Origin: Hyphomicrobium sp. ghe19
GTDB lineage: Bacteria; Pseudomonadota; Alphaproteobacteria; Rhizobiales; Hyphomicrobiaceae
Length of the DNA: 64,000 nt
Assembly: GCF_902712875.1 (NCBI RefSeq)
Contig: NZ_LR743509.1
Coordinates: 1,302,001-1,366,000, forward strand
Direction of reading: 5' to 3'
This document shows, piece after piece, positions 7,070 to 15,475 of the stretch. Within the stretch, counting starts at the first letter, position 1; each line of letters starts with the position of its first letter. The notes under the pieces were generated by a model. It saw only the letters and a list, made by a program, of their open reading frames with translations. It had not been told where the DNA came from and searched no databases. Position numbers and translations under genes: made by a program.

Positions 7070-9272
7070 TCTCGGATCGGGTGCTGCCGACCTCGATGCT
7101 TTGGCGGCAGCGGCGCGTGATCCCAGCGGCGGCGTTCAACCGCCAGCAGGGCTTCCGGACATCGCGACTCTGACGAAGCTCGCCAACCAGTTCTATGCGG
7201 CGCTGCCGGGGCAATCGTTTCCGGTATCCGCAGGGCCGTCGTTGCCTGGGTTCGGCGCTTCGCCGGCTGAGGTCGCCGGGTCGTCAGCGCCGCACGCCGC
7301 GGCGGCTGCCACGTCATCTGTGCCGTCGACCGGAGTTCCGGGCGCGTTGCCGACGGCTGCGATTGGGTCACCGTTCGATCGCTCCGCGATTGATGATCGC
7401 GCATTCGACAGTCTGGTTGGTGCCGCTATTCCTTCGCCGCTTTCGAGCGCCCTTTCCGGGCCTTCGCTGCCCGGCTTCGAAGCGTCTCCGGCGGAAGCGG
7501 CCGGTCAAGCCGTTGCTCAATCAGCGCCAGGCATCGACGCGCCAGCGACTGCCGTTCCGGTTTCGACGCGCGATGTCTCGGTCATCGATCTCAAGGGTGT
7601 CGACACCCTGACGCGAACACCAGATCCGTTGTTGCCATCTAGCGTCGATGCCGGGCCATCGCTTTCCGGCTTCGGCGGCTCTAGGGACATACCGGCTCGA
7701 CCGGAAACATCGCGCTCGGCAGATGCGCTCCCTGGGATCTCCCAGACTTCGCCTCCGCAACCTCCGCCGGCGACGCCGCCGCCGCAGGTGCTCTCCAATC
7801 ATACGGGAATTGAGACGCCGCATTCGGGCGGTTCGATCCGTCAGTACGACCGCATCGCACTTCCGTTTGAAGCCGAGCTCAGATCGCTCTTGGCTCCGCT
7901 CGGAGCTGAGCCGCATGCGCAGAGTCGCGGCGCGGATGCTGGATCGGGATTTTATTTTCTGGATGGCCGAGAGTCGTCAGCGAGCGGTATCAGCGTTCCG
8001 GGGGCGACTGCACCTGCCCGTCTGCCAGCGTCGGGTGGCATCGGTTTCGATGTCGACGGCGTTCGCCGCGATTTTCCTATTCTGAATGAGACGGTCAACG
8101 GCCGTCCGCTCATCTGGTTCGACAACGCGGCGACGACTCAAAAGCCCAAATCGGTCATCGAGCGGCTCAAATATTTCTATGAGCACGAAAACTCGAACAT
8201 TCACCGGGCGGCGCATGAGCTTGCCGCTCGCGCGACCGACGCCTACGAAGGCGCCCGCTCGAAAGTCGCGCGTTTTCTCGGTGCTGGATCGGCTGAAGAG
8301 ATCATCTTCACGCGCGGCGCGACGGAAGCGATCAATCTCGTCGCCGCTACGTTCGGACAGCAGCATATCGGGGCCGGCGACGAAATCGTCGTCACCAATC
8401 TCGAGCATCATGCCAACATCGTACCGTGGCAGCAGCTATGCTTGGCAAAGGGTGCCAAGCTCAGGGTTGCGCCGGTCGATGATTGCGGCGCGCTGTTGCT
8501 CGATGAGTTCGGGAAGCTGCTGAATAGCCGGACCAAGCTGGTCGCGTTCACCCAGGTATCGAACGCGCTCGGTACGATCACGCCGGCCAAGACAATTGTC
8601 GAAATGGCGCATCGCGTCGGCGCTCGCGTGCTTATCGACGGCGCGCAGTCGGTTTCGCACATGAAAGTCGATGTGCAGGACCTCGACGCCGACTTCTTCG
8701 TCTTCTCCGGCCACAAGATCTTCGCCCCGACAGGTATCGGCGTTCTCTACGGCAAGAAGGCGCTGATGGACTCGCTGCCGCCCTATCAGACCGGCGGCAA
8801 CATGATCCGTGATGTGACCTTCGATCGGGTCGAGTTCCACAAGTCGCCGCAGCGGTTCGAGGCGGGCACTGGCAATATCGCCGACGCCGTCGGTTTGGGT
8901 GCAGCGATCGATTACGTCGAACGCATCGGGCTCCAAAACATCGCCGACTACGAGCACAAGTTGCTCGTTTATGCGACGGAGCGGCTTCTGCAGATCCCAG
9001 GTCTCAGGATCATCGGGACCGCGCCCGAAAAGGCGAGCGTGATCTCGCTGACGTTGAAAGGCATACCCAGCGAAGAGATCGGGTCGCGTCTCAACAAGTA
9101 TGGGATCGCGGTGCGTTCCGGGCATCACTGCGCACAGCCGATCCTGAGACGCTTCGGCCAGGAGACGACGGTCCGGCCGTCGTTCGCGTTCTACAATACG
9201 TGCGGTGAAATCGACGTGCTGGTTGGCGCGCTAAAGGACATACAAGCTGAGACTGGTTTGACGCGGCTCTGA
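7056..9272 (+). CDS. encapsulin cargo cysteine desulfurase with long disordered N-terminus
   Basis: Residues 331-738 form a complete SufS-like group II cysteine desulfurase: His452 in LEHHAN stacks on PLP, Lys554 in SGHK binds PLP, and Cys692 in RSGHHCAQP is the persulfide-forming cysteine. Residues 1-330 are rich in Ala, Pro, Ser and Gly with no recognisable fold. This matches the cargo-loading extension described for Family 2A encapsulin desulfurases. Within it a GPSL-x-GF-x-x-S motif occurs three times (residues 59-70, 134-145, 199-210). The enzyme releases sulfur from cysteine as a persulfide, presumably inside the shell encoded just upstream. Confidence 0.93.
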   Translation: MSIANLGSGAADLDALAAAARDPSGGVQPPAGLPDIATLTKLANQFYAALPGQSFPVSAGPSLPGFGASPAEVAGSSAPHAAAAATSSVPSTGVPGALPTAAIGSPFDRSAIDDRAFDSLVGAAIPSPLSSALSGPSLPGFEASPAEAAGQAVAQSAPGIDAPATAVPVSTRDVSVIDLKGVDTLTRTPDPLLPSSVDAGPSLSGFGGSRDIPARPETSRSADALPGISQTSPPQPPPATPPPQVLSNHTGIETPHSGGSIRQYDRIALPFEAELRSLLAPLGAEPHAQSRGADAGSGFYFLDGRESSASGISVPGATAPARLPASGGIGFDVDGVRRDFPILNETVNGRPLIWFDNAATTQKPKSVIERLKYFYEHENSNIHRAAHELAARATDAYEGARSKVARFLGAGSAEEIIFTRGATEAINLVAATFGQQHIGAGDEIVVTNLEHHANIVPWQQLCLAKGAKLRVAPVDDCGALLLDEFGKLLNSRTKLVAFTQVSNALGTITPAKTIVEMAHRVGARVLIDGAQSVSHMKVDVQDLDADFFVFSGHKIFAPTGIGVLYGKKALMDSLPPYQTGGNMIRDVTFDRVEFHKSPQRFEAGTGNIADAVGLGAAIDYVERIGLQNIADYEHKLLVYATERLLQIPGLRIIGTAPEKASVISLTLKGIPSEEIGSRLNKYGIAVRSGHHCAQPILRRFGQETTVRPSFAFYNTCGEIDVLVGALKDIQAETGLTRL
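7230..7265 (+). repeat. cargo motif copy 1 (GPSLPGFGASP)
   Basis: Encodes residues 59-70 of the desulfurase, AGPSLPGFGASP, the first of three near-identical segments in an otherwise diverged low-complexity region. It is a candidate shell-binding peptide. Confidence 0.75.
7455..7490 (+). repeat. cargo motif copy 2 (GPSLPGFEASP)
   Basis: Encodes residues 134-145, SGPSLPGFEASP. It is 75 residues after copy 1 and followed, like copy 1, by AE-x-AG. Confidence 0.75.
7650..7685 (+). repeat. cargo motif copy 3 (GPSLSGFGGSR)
   Basis: Encodes residues 199-210, AGPSLSGFGGSR. It is 65 residues after copy 2 and the most diverged copy. Confidence 0.7.
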
Positions 9273-9291
9273 CCGGTTTTCGGCAAGGCTC

Positions 9292-9831
9292 TTATTGGGT
9301 GCGCCGCAAATGGTTGAGCCTATAGGAATGGCCGGTGAGGAGGCGATGGTATGCCCAGCCGCAGATCACGATGAAGGCTGCGCCAATCAGGATGGGTGCG
9401 ATTAAAAACGTCCATCCCGAATGCGCGAACGTGATGACGATTGGGTTCGCGCCGGCCGGCGGATGAAGCGTGTCCGTCAGGAGCATCGCAGAAATTGCGA
9501 TGCCGACGCCAAGTGCGATCGCTATCGGCGATGATCCGATGCATGTCATGACAAGAAGTCCGCATGCTGCCGCGATAAGGTGTCCACCCACGACATTGTA
9601 CGGCCGAGCCAGCGGGCTCGCGGGCGCACCGAAGACCAGTGCGCAACTCGCTCCGAAGGGTGCGATGAGCAGCGGCGCAACGTCTGCCGCGTTTGCTATC
9701 GTCAGCAGCAGGATCGTAAGAAAGGCGCCCAAGCCCGCGAATGCCGCTAGGCGCCATGGTCTCACGAGCAGCCAAGCGGCGGCACGGCTCCGCGAAGATG
9801 CCGGTTTTACGTCGGAATCGATTGGGGTCAT
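9292..9831 (-). CDS. HPP family integral membrane protein
   Basis: From the ATG at 9831 the product is 179 residues with about four hydrophobic segments and the family signature LLTDTLHPPAGANPIVI, from which the HPP family takes its name. Chloroplast and cyanobacterial members have been linked to nitrite transport, but bacterial functions are mostly untested. A longer reading frame runs back to 10035, but it would overlap the formate dehydrogenase gene and its extra residues look out of frame, so I reject that start. It lies 65 bases downstream of formate dehydrogenase and could be cotranscribed with it. Confidence 0.85.
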   Translation of the reverse strand: MTPIDSDVKPASSRSRAAAWLLVRPWRLAAFAGLGAFLTILLLTIANAADVAPLLIAPFGASCALVFGAPASPLARPYNVVGGHLIAAACGLLVMTCIGSSPIAIALGVGIAISAMLLTDTLHPPAGANPIVITFAHSGWTFLIAPILIGAAFIVICGWAYHRLLTGHSYRLNHLRRTQ

Positions 9832-9896
9832 TACATCCACGAGGGCAAGGCGAGGAGTCGCCGAAGCAGAACGGGTGCTTCGGCGACTGGAGTTCG

Positions 9897-11096
9897 TTAT
9901 TTCTTGAACTTCGCGGCCTCTTCCGAGCCGCTCGTCGCGTTGCCGGCGCTGTAGGAATGGGCGCCGACGCCCGCGAGCTTGCCGCCCTGCACGACGAGAT
10001 ACTCGTTGCGGATCGGCTTCCCTGCGAAGTAGCACTCGAGGATCTCACGCGTACCGGCTGCATAGCGAGTCTGTGCCGAGAGGGATGTGCCCGAGATGTG
10101 GGGCGTCATGCCGTGATGAGGCATGGTGCGCCACGGATGATCCTGCGGCGCGGGCTGCGGGAACCACACGTCGCCCGCGTAGCCAGCGAGCTGCCCGCTT
10201 TCGAGTGCGCGAACGATGGCGTCGCGATCGCAGAGCTTGCCGCGCGCCGTGTTGACCAGATAAGCGCCGCGCTTGAAGTTCTTGAGCGACTTATCGTTGA
10301 TCATGTGCTCGGTTTCGGGATGCAGCGGGCAGTTCAACGTCACCACGTCGCAGACCTTGGTCAGGCTTTCGAGGCTGGTGTGGTGAGTGAGGTTGAGCTC
10401 TTTCTCGACCGCCTCGGGCAGACGATGGCGATCCATGTAGTGCAGGTGGACGTCGTAGGGCTTCAGCAGACGTAGAACGCGGAGGCCGATGCGGCCGGCT
10501 GCAACGGTGCCGATGTGCATGCCTTCGATGTCGTAGGAGCGCGATACGCAATCCGCGATGTTCCAGCCGCCCTTGATCACCCAATTGTAGGAGGGGATGT
10601 AGTTGCGGACGAGTGCGAGCATCTGCATCACGACATGCTCGGCCACGCTATTGCTGTTGCAATAAGTGACTTCCGCGACCGTGATGTTGCGGTCCATGGC
10701 AGCTTGCAAATCGGTGTGATCGGAGCCGATGCCAGCGGTCACGATCATCTTGAGTTTGGGAGCCTTGGCTATGCGTTCGGCGGTCATGTACGCCGGCCAG
10801 AATGGCTGCGAGATGACGATTTCCGCGTCGTGCAGCTCCTGGTCGAGCTTGGAGTTCGCTCCGTCCTTGTCGCTCGTCACGACAAGCGTGTGACCGGCGG
10901 CTTCAAGGAATTTCCGCAGGCCGAGTTCGCCTGAGACGCTGCCGAGCAGCGCGCCGGGTCTGAAATCGATGGCCGACGGTGTCGGCGTGGTCTGGCCATC
11001 CGGATATTTCGTGATCTTCGGGATGTCGTCGCGGGCGTAGGATTTGGGGTAGCCGTCGACGGGATCGTCATAGAGGACACATACGATTTTAGCCAT
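9897..11096 (-). CDS. fdh: NAD-dependent formate dehydrogenase
   Basis: This D-2-hydroxyacid-dehydrogenase-fold enzyme oxidises formate to CO2 with NAD+, the last energy-yielding step of methylotrophy. The 399-residue protein carries Asn147 in TYCNSNS, Arg285 in NTARGKL, Gln314 and His333 in TPHISGTS, which line up one residue off the catalytic set of the Pseudomonas sp. 101 enzyme (N146, R284, Q313, H332). The NAD-binding loop is GTVAAGRIG. The ATG at 11096 is preceded by AAGGAGAT, so the longer frame to 11381 is not used. A LysR gene lies upstream in the same direction. Confidence 0.95.
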   Translation of the reverse strand: MAKIVCVLYDDPVDGYPKSYARDDIPKITKYPDGQTTPTPSAIDFRPGALLGSVSGELGLRKFLEAAGHTLVVTSDKDGANSKLDQELHDAEIVISQPFWPAYMTAERIAKAPKLKMIVTAGIGSDHTDLQAAMDRNITVAEVTYCNSNSVAEHVVMQMLALVRNYIPSYNWVIKGGWNIADCVSRSYDIEGMHIGTVAAGRIGLRVLRLLKPYDVHLHYMDRHRLPEAVEKELNLTHHTSLESLTKVCDVVTLNCPLHPETEHMINDKSLKNFKRGAYLVNTARGKLCDRDAIVRALESGQLAGYAGDVWFPQPAPQDHPWRTMPHHGMTPHISGTSLSAQTRYAAGTREILECYFAGKPIRNEYLVVQGGKLAGVGAHSYSAGNATSGSEEAAKFKK

Positions 11097-11340
11097 GTTG
11101 ATCTCCTTCATGGAATTGGCCATGAGGCGGCGCTTCGTCAGGGGGCACCGGACGAATGACATATAGTCATGGAGGTGAGACGTTTCGTGGCCTTCGCCGA
11201 CCGGCGTCGCTCCTCGCGCTTCCTCGCCCTGACAGCTGGCTCTCTGTGGAAGCCTTTCGTTTGCCGGGGCACGCGGAATGTCGAGGCAGCACCGTTTTGG
11301 GTCAAACGAATGGTATTTGATGGCTGATTGATGCCGTCGA

Positions 11341-12261
11341 TCAAACGTTATGAAGCGACTTAAGGCTGAGCTGCGCTTCAAGGTCGAGCCGGTCGGCGCA
11401 GCGCATCAATGCGTGGGCCAGTGGCGTTAGCGGATCGCGATCAGAGGCGACGAGGCCTATGGCTTGGCTGTGTACCGGTTCGATCAGGTCGATCAGCGCC
11501 AATTCATTGCATCCTGCAAAAATATAGGAAAACGTGTGCGGGATGATGCTCGACCATTCTCCGCTGCAGACGTGCGAGCAGACGGCTAGGAAGGAATTCG
11601 ACGTAATGGTCGGCGACAGCTTCAAACCCAACGAACGGGTGATGTTGTGCAGAACGCGCCGGTTCTGCATGCTCTCTTGCAGCAGGCAGAGATTTTCGTT
11701 TACCGCTCCCCGCCAGGTGACCACATCGCTCTGAGCGAGTGGATTATCTCTGTGCGTCACAAAAAGGTAGTGTTCGCGATACAGCGGCTTTCTGCGGACG
11801 TTGGAAAGAGGTTCATTGTCGAGATACGTCAGGCCGGCGTCGATCTCGAACTTGTCGAGGGCGCTTTGAATCTGCACGGATGACATCGATTCAATGTCGA
11901 TCGCCACATGAGGATATTTCGTGCAGAACGGCGAAGTCAGCTTGGCGACGGCCGGCATCGCGGCTGGCACAACGCCCAGCCGCAATGTTCCCTTCAGCCC
12001 TTCACGAAGTCCTTCGACATCCTGTTTGAGGCTTTCGTAGTCGGAGATGATTTGCGATGCCCATTCGACCACGCGCTCGCCCTCGGGAGTCAGCCCTATA
12101 AATCTCGGCTCGCGGATCACGAGGCGCATATCGAGTTCGCGTTCCAGCGCCTTTAGGCCGGACGACAACGTGCTCTGCGTGACGTGGCAACGCTCCGCCG
12201 CGCGCCCGAAATGCTTTTCACGCGCCAAGGCGACCAGGTAACTCATCTGTCGAACGAACAC
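11341..12261 (-). CDS. LysR-type regulator upstream of formate dehydrogenase
   Basis: The 306-residue protein starts with a typical winged helix-turn-helix (REKHFGRAAERCHVTQSTLSSGLKALE, shown in part) and continues into a periplasmic-binding-protein-like effector domain. It is transcribed toward fdh with a 244-base gap that should hold the fdh promoter. LysR proteins near formate dehydrogenases (for example FdsR) respond to formate, so formate sensing is a reasonable inference here. It does not closely resemble the two other LysR proteins in this window. Confidence 0.88.
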   Translation of the reverse strand: MFVRQMSYLVALAREKHFGRAAERCHVTQSTLSSGLKALERELDMRLVIREPRFIGLTPEGERVVEWASQIISDYESLKQDVEGLREGLKGTLRLGVVPAAMPAVAKLTSPFCTKYPHVAIDIESMSSVQIQSALDKFEIDAGLTYLDNEPLSNVRRKPLYREHYLFVTHRDNPLAQSDVVTWRGAVNENLCLLQESMQNRRVLHNITRSLGLKLSPTITSNSFLAVCSHVCSGEWSSIIPHTFSYIFAGCNELALIDLIEPVHSQAIGLVASDRDPLTPLAHALMRCADRLDLEAQLSLKSLHNV

Positions 12262-12452
12262 GGCTCAGCCCATCGCATCCCGAAAGTATCGATATAGCTG
12301 TTCCGCTATCTCGATGCCAGCGCTATGTGGCGACCGCGGTTACCCCAGCGGTGCGAAAGATCCAAAATTTCAATCCACAGCATTGGTGGAATTAATGGTG
12401 CGGCGCACGACAAGGTGCCGGTCCGCGCAGGCACGCAATGATATTTCGAGAT

Positions 12453-13370
12453 CTAATGGGTTTCGAGCGAGCCGCTGATTTCCGACAGCAGCAACTGGCG
12501 CGCGAGTTTTCTCGGCGCGCGCGGGTTGGTGATTATGAAAACCGGTGATGACGGCCGCTCGCTCTCTCGTAGGACGGGCCAAAGCCGGCCGGCCTGCACA
12601 TCGGGCTCCGCGAATTTCTCGGGCAGAAAGCAAATGCCGACGTTCAACAGGGCCAACCGCTTGGCAGCGTCGAGATGCTCCGACAGCCCAGCAACGACGC
12701 GGCCGAGGCCATGACGGGTTCGGAACTCGGTCAAGGCGTCCGGTTCGTCGGCGCCAGTCAAGATGAAGGCTTCCGCTGCGAGAGCGCCCGGATCGTCGAA
12801 CGTCCGGCCGAACAGGCGGTGTGCCGGGCCTACGTATGGCCGGTGCGCCTCATCAAACAGAAAATCATATTTGAGGTCGCTGCGCGGAGCGCTCGCGGGG
12901 GCCACGCCGATGTCGATTTCGTCGCGCAGGAGCGCGCCCGCAACCGAATCCCCCGTCTTGATATCGATAATGATCTCAGCCTTGGGGTGACTGCCGTGGA
13001 ACCGCGAAATGGCGCTGTCGAGGCGGTCGCACACCAGACAGGAAACAACTTGGATAGAGACGCGCCCGGCGACACTGTCGCCCGCCTTGGAAACCTTTCT
13101 CGGCAACTGCTGCACAAGTCCGTTGATCGACCCGCAGGAGTCCGCGATCAGCATGCCTTCGTCCGTCAGCGCGAAGCCGCTCGGTCCCCGTTCGCAGAGC
13201 TTGACGCCCAGCTGCGATTCGAGGCGCTTGAGCGCCAAGCTCAAGGCCGGCTGCTTGCGACTGAGCGCTCCGCTTGCCCGGCTGATGCCTCCGGACTGCG
13301 CGATCTCGTGGAACGTCTTCAGAAGGTTCCAGTCAAGATTTCGCGAGAAGGAAGCGATGCTCTTGGCCAT
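12453..13370 (-). CDS. LysR-type regulator, paralogue of the one at 18414
   Basis: The 305-residue protein has a LysR helix-turn-helix (ISRASGALSRKQPALSLAL) and an effector domain. It shares with the regulator at 18414-19382 an unusual stretch: RNLDWNL, then RKQP-x-x-SLAL-x-RLE and LCERGPSGF-x-LTDEG, and later ILTGADEPD. The two therefore arose by duplication. It is divergent from the EamA transporter gene across 101 bases, the usual arrangement for a LysR regulator and its target. Confidence 0.88.
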   Translation of the reverse strand: MAKSIASFSRNLDWNLLKTFHEIAQSGGISRASGALSRKQPALSLALKRLESQLGVKLCERGPSGFALTDEGMLIADSCGSINGLVQQLPRKVSKAGDSVAGRVSIQVVSCLVCDRLDSAISRFHGSHPKAEIIIDIKTGDSVAGALLRDEIDIGVAPASAPRSDLKYDFLFDEAHRPYVGPAHRLFGRTFDDPGALAAEAFILTGADEPDALTEFRTRHGLGRVVAGLSEHLDAAKRLALLNVGICFLPEKFAEPDVQAGRLWPVLRESERPSSPVFIITNPRAPRKLARQLLLSEISGSLETH

Positions 13371-13471
13371 GGCGGTGTCCTCATTTCAGGAGAAGCGCAG
13401 ACCGGCGACGCGCGGGATGCACGCCGCCCGGGCTGGTGCGGTGATCGTCATGATACGATGTCCTGCATCCG

Positions 13472-14335
13472 ATGAACTCAGTTTTATTCGGCTTGGCGTG
13501 CGCAGCAAGTGTCGGGCTCGCGGATTTCATGGCCCGCTTCAGCTCACGCGCGCTCGGCGCGCCGTTGACGTATGCCTTTGTGCTGCTTGTCGGCGTGATG
13601 ACGTCGTCGGTATGGATCGCCGTCAGCGCCGAGAAGCTCGTTTGGACGCCCGCCGGATGCGGTCTCGCCGTCGTGCACGGTTTGAGCGTCGCCACCATGT
13701 GCATGCTCCTCTACGCGGGATTGGCGCGTGGACCGGTTGCGATCGTGGCTCCGATCGTTGCGGCGCATCCGGCCTTCGTGCTCGTCGTCAACGTGGCGAT
13801 GGGTCTTCGGCCTACATCGTACCAGTGGGCGGCGATGGGCGTCATTATCGTGGGCGGCATCCTCATCGCCAGAAGCGCGGAAGCGCATCCTCAATTTGCG
13901 GCGACTGACGGCAAGGAGCTACGCAAGACGGTCCTCATCGCGCTCGGTGCTTGCCTCGCCTACGTCGCCCTCGTTACGACGGGCCAAGCGTCGGCTCAGA
14001 TGATCGGCGGACTGCAGACGTTGTGGCTTGGCCGATTGAGCGGTTTTCTTCTGGTAGGTGTCATCCTTGCGCTGCAGCGTCGGCGCATGGCCATTCCGCG
14101 TGCCTGGATTCCGTTTGTCGGTGCGCAGGGGCTTCTCGAAACGCTCGGATACGTCGCATTTCTTGCGGGCTCGACGACCGCCAGCCCACACATCACAATG
14201 GTTGTCGCTTCGACCTTCAGCGTCGTGACCGTTGTGCTGGCGAAGTTCGTCCTGAAGGAACCCGTTAGCGACCAGCAGTGGCTCGCCGTCGCGATGATCG
14301 CGGCGGGAACGGCCGTACTTTCCGGATCGGGCTAG
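13472..14335 (+). CDS. EamA/DMT-family transporter
   Basis: The 287-residue protein has about ten hydrophobic segments in two homologous halves, as in the drug/metabolite transporter superfamily; the second half ends with KFVLKEPVSDQQWLAVAMIAAGTAVL, a typical EamA ending (quoted in part). Such proteins move amino acids, nucleosides or small metabolites across the inner membrane, usually outward. The substrate cannot be deduced. It is divergent from a LysR gene and convergent with an FMN reductase gene. Confidence 0.85.
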   Translation: MNSVLFGLACAASVGLADFMARFSSRALGAPLTYAFVLLVGVMTSSVWIAVSAEKLVWTPAGCGLAVVHGLSVATMCMLLYAGLARGPVAIVAPIVAAHPAFVLVVNVAMGLRPTSYQWAAMGVIIVGGILIARSAEAHPQFAATDGKELRKTVLIALGACLAYVALVTTGQASAQMIGGLQTLWLGRLSGFLLVGVILALQRRRMAIPRAWIPFVGAQGLLETLGYVAFLAGSTTASPHITMVVASTFSVVTVVLAKFVLKEPVSDQQWLAVAMIAAGTAVLSGSG

Positions 14336-14339
14336 CGGC

Positions 14340-14969
14340 TCATCCCCACACCCGTCCCGAGCGCGGCGTGTCGATTTGATAGTCAGTGGCATGACGAGTA
14401 AAGAATTCGCGTCCGAAGCGGCGCGCGGATCCGACCGGATCGCCGGGATCGCGCGTAACCTCACCGCGCGAATTGCCGTAGCCGTGAACAACTCCGACGA
14501 AGGTCGAGCGCGTATAACGCGAAAACTCTTGAATCTGGCTGACGATACCACCCGACACCATCGGAAAGGTCTCTTCCGAATTAAGCACTAGTCCGATGCG
14601 CTTGTTCTTCATCCCCTCGATAACGTCCGCGGATCGTGGATAGGAAGCCGCGTAGTAGCAGAACGTGCGGTCGAAGAAGGCCTTGAGTTGAGCGGAAACG
14701 CCGTACCAGTAAATGGGTGTCGCGGCGATGAAGCCGTCGGCCGGCAAGTAGGATTCAAGGAACACCGGCCCAAATCCATCGTCGATGGCGCATGTGCCGT
14801 CGGGTTTGCGGCATTGCCGGCAGTCGTGCAGGAACGATGCCAAAAAATCACTGGCATAAACGAGCTCGGCGTCATGTCCTGCTTCGACGATGCCATCGCG
14901 AACGGCCGCCGCAAGAGTGGCCGAGTTTCCGTTCCGTCGCGGACTAGATGACAGAATGAGTGCTCTCAT
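14340..14969 (-). CDS. NAD(P)H-dependent FMN reductase/flavodoxin-like protein
   Basis: The ATG at 14969 follows GAGGAA and gives a 209-residue flavodoxin-fold protein. The FMN phosphate loop is SSSPRRNGNS at the N-terminus, and ATPIYWYGVSAQLKAFFDR marks the isoalloxazine side. A Cys-rich insert, CRQCRKPDGTC, is common in this subgroup. It probably reduces FMN or a quinone-like substrate. An in-frame ATG at 15014 exists but lacks a ribosome site and adds residues not typical of the fold. Confidence 0.85.
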   Translation of the reverse strand: MRALILSSSPRRNGNSATLAAAVRDGIVEAGHDAELVYASDFLASFLHDCRQCRKPDGTCAIDDGFGPVFLESYLPADGFIAATPIYWYGVSAQLKAFFDRTFCYYAASYPRSADVIEGMKNKRIGLVLNSEETFPMVSGGIVSQIQEFSRYTRSTFVGVVHGYGNSRGEVTRDPGDPVGSARRFGREFFTRHATDYQIDTPRSGRVWG

Positions 14970-15084
14970 TAATCGGTTCCTCAGAAGAAAGCCGGCAGCG
15001 TTGCCGGCCGACAAGAAGGCAGTTTTCGGTTAGCGCGTCGATCGACGGATTGCCAGCAGCGAAAGCTTTCCTTTGGTCTAACGT

Positions 15085-15235
15085 GTGCGTAAACGCGCGG
15101 GGGCTTCGAAGGGCCGGTGGAACGTTAGCAACCGGCTGCCCGTGAGCGATCGTGTGAGCTATCTGCCTGGCGCCGACAGTGAGGTGCTGGCCTTAACCGA
15201 GGGCTGGGTTCACGTAGCCTGGATTAATTACGCGC
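15085..15235 (+). ncRNA. ssrS: candidate 6S RNA (ssrS-like)
   Basis: This 151-base stretch lies in the 460-base gap before ftfL. GTGCGTAA at 15085-15092 pairs along its whole length (one G-U) with TTACGCGC at 15228-15235, forming a closing stem. Inside, GCCGGT and ACCGGC (15113-15136) form a perfect hairpin. The 3' arm, GGCCTTAACCGAGGG...GGTTCACGTAGCCTGG, resembles the 3' arm of E. coli 6S RNA. 6S genes commonly sit beside folate C1 genes, which fits ftfL downstream. A covariance-model hit is needed; another structured leader is the alternative. Confidence 0.5.
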
Positions 15236-15475
15236 TAAAAATTCAAACTCGACGGGCAGAGAGGGCACCGAACTACGGGTCACGCTGACCGATGCAAGTC
15301 CCTAAATGTCGGGAATATTGGCCCCCCCATCGAAAGTTGCTTGGAGGGAACGAAAGTTTCGTGATAGTAGACGTTCCCGGAAAGTGGAGTCGCGCAAATC
15401 GCCGCCAATTCGGACAGCGGGCCTTCGCCTGCGCGGATTGCTCAGTGTTTTCGCGTCCTGAGGGGAAGCATCAGC

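Noticed and set aside
7521..7916. Arg-rich minus-strand frame opposite the desulfurase extension
   Set aside because: It mirrors Pro/Ala-rich coding sequence on the plus strand, which gives long Arg-rich antisense frames without meaning.
9832..10035. Longer start of the HPP gene
   Set aside because: It overlaps the formate dehydrogenase coding region and encodes Arg-rich residues unlike a membrane protein start.
11097..11381. N-terminal extension of formate dehydrogenase upstream of 11096
   Set aside because: AAGGAGAT precedes the ATG at 11096 and the mature start matches the known enzyme; the extension overlaps the LysR gene end.
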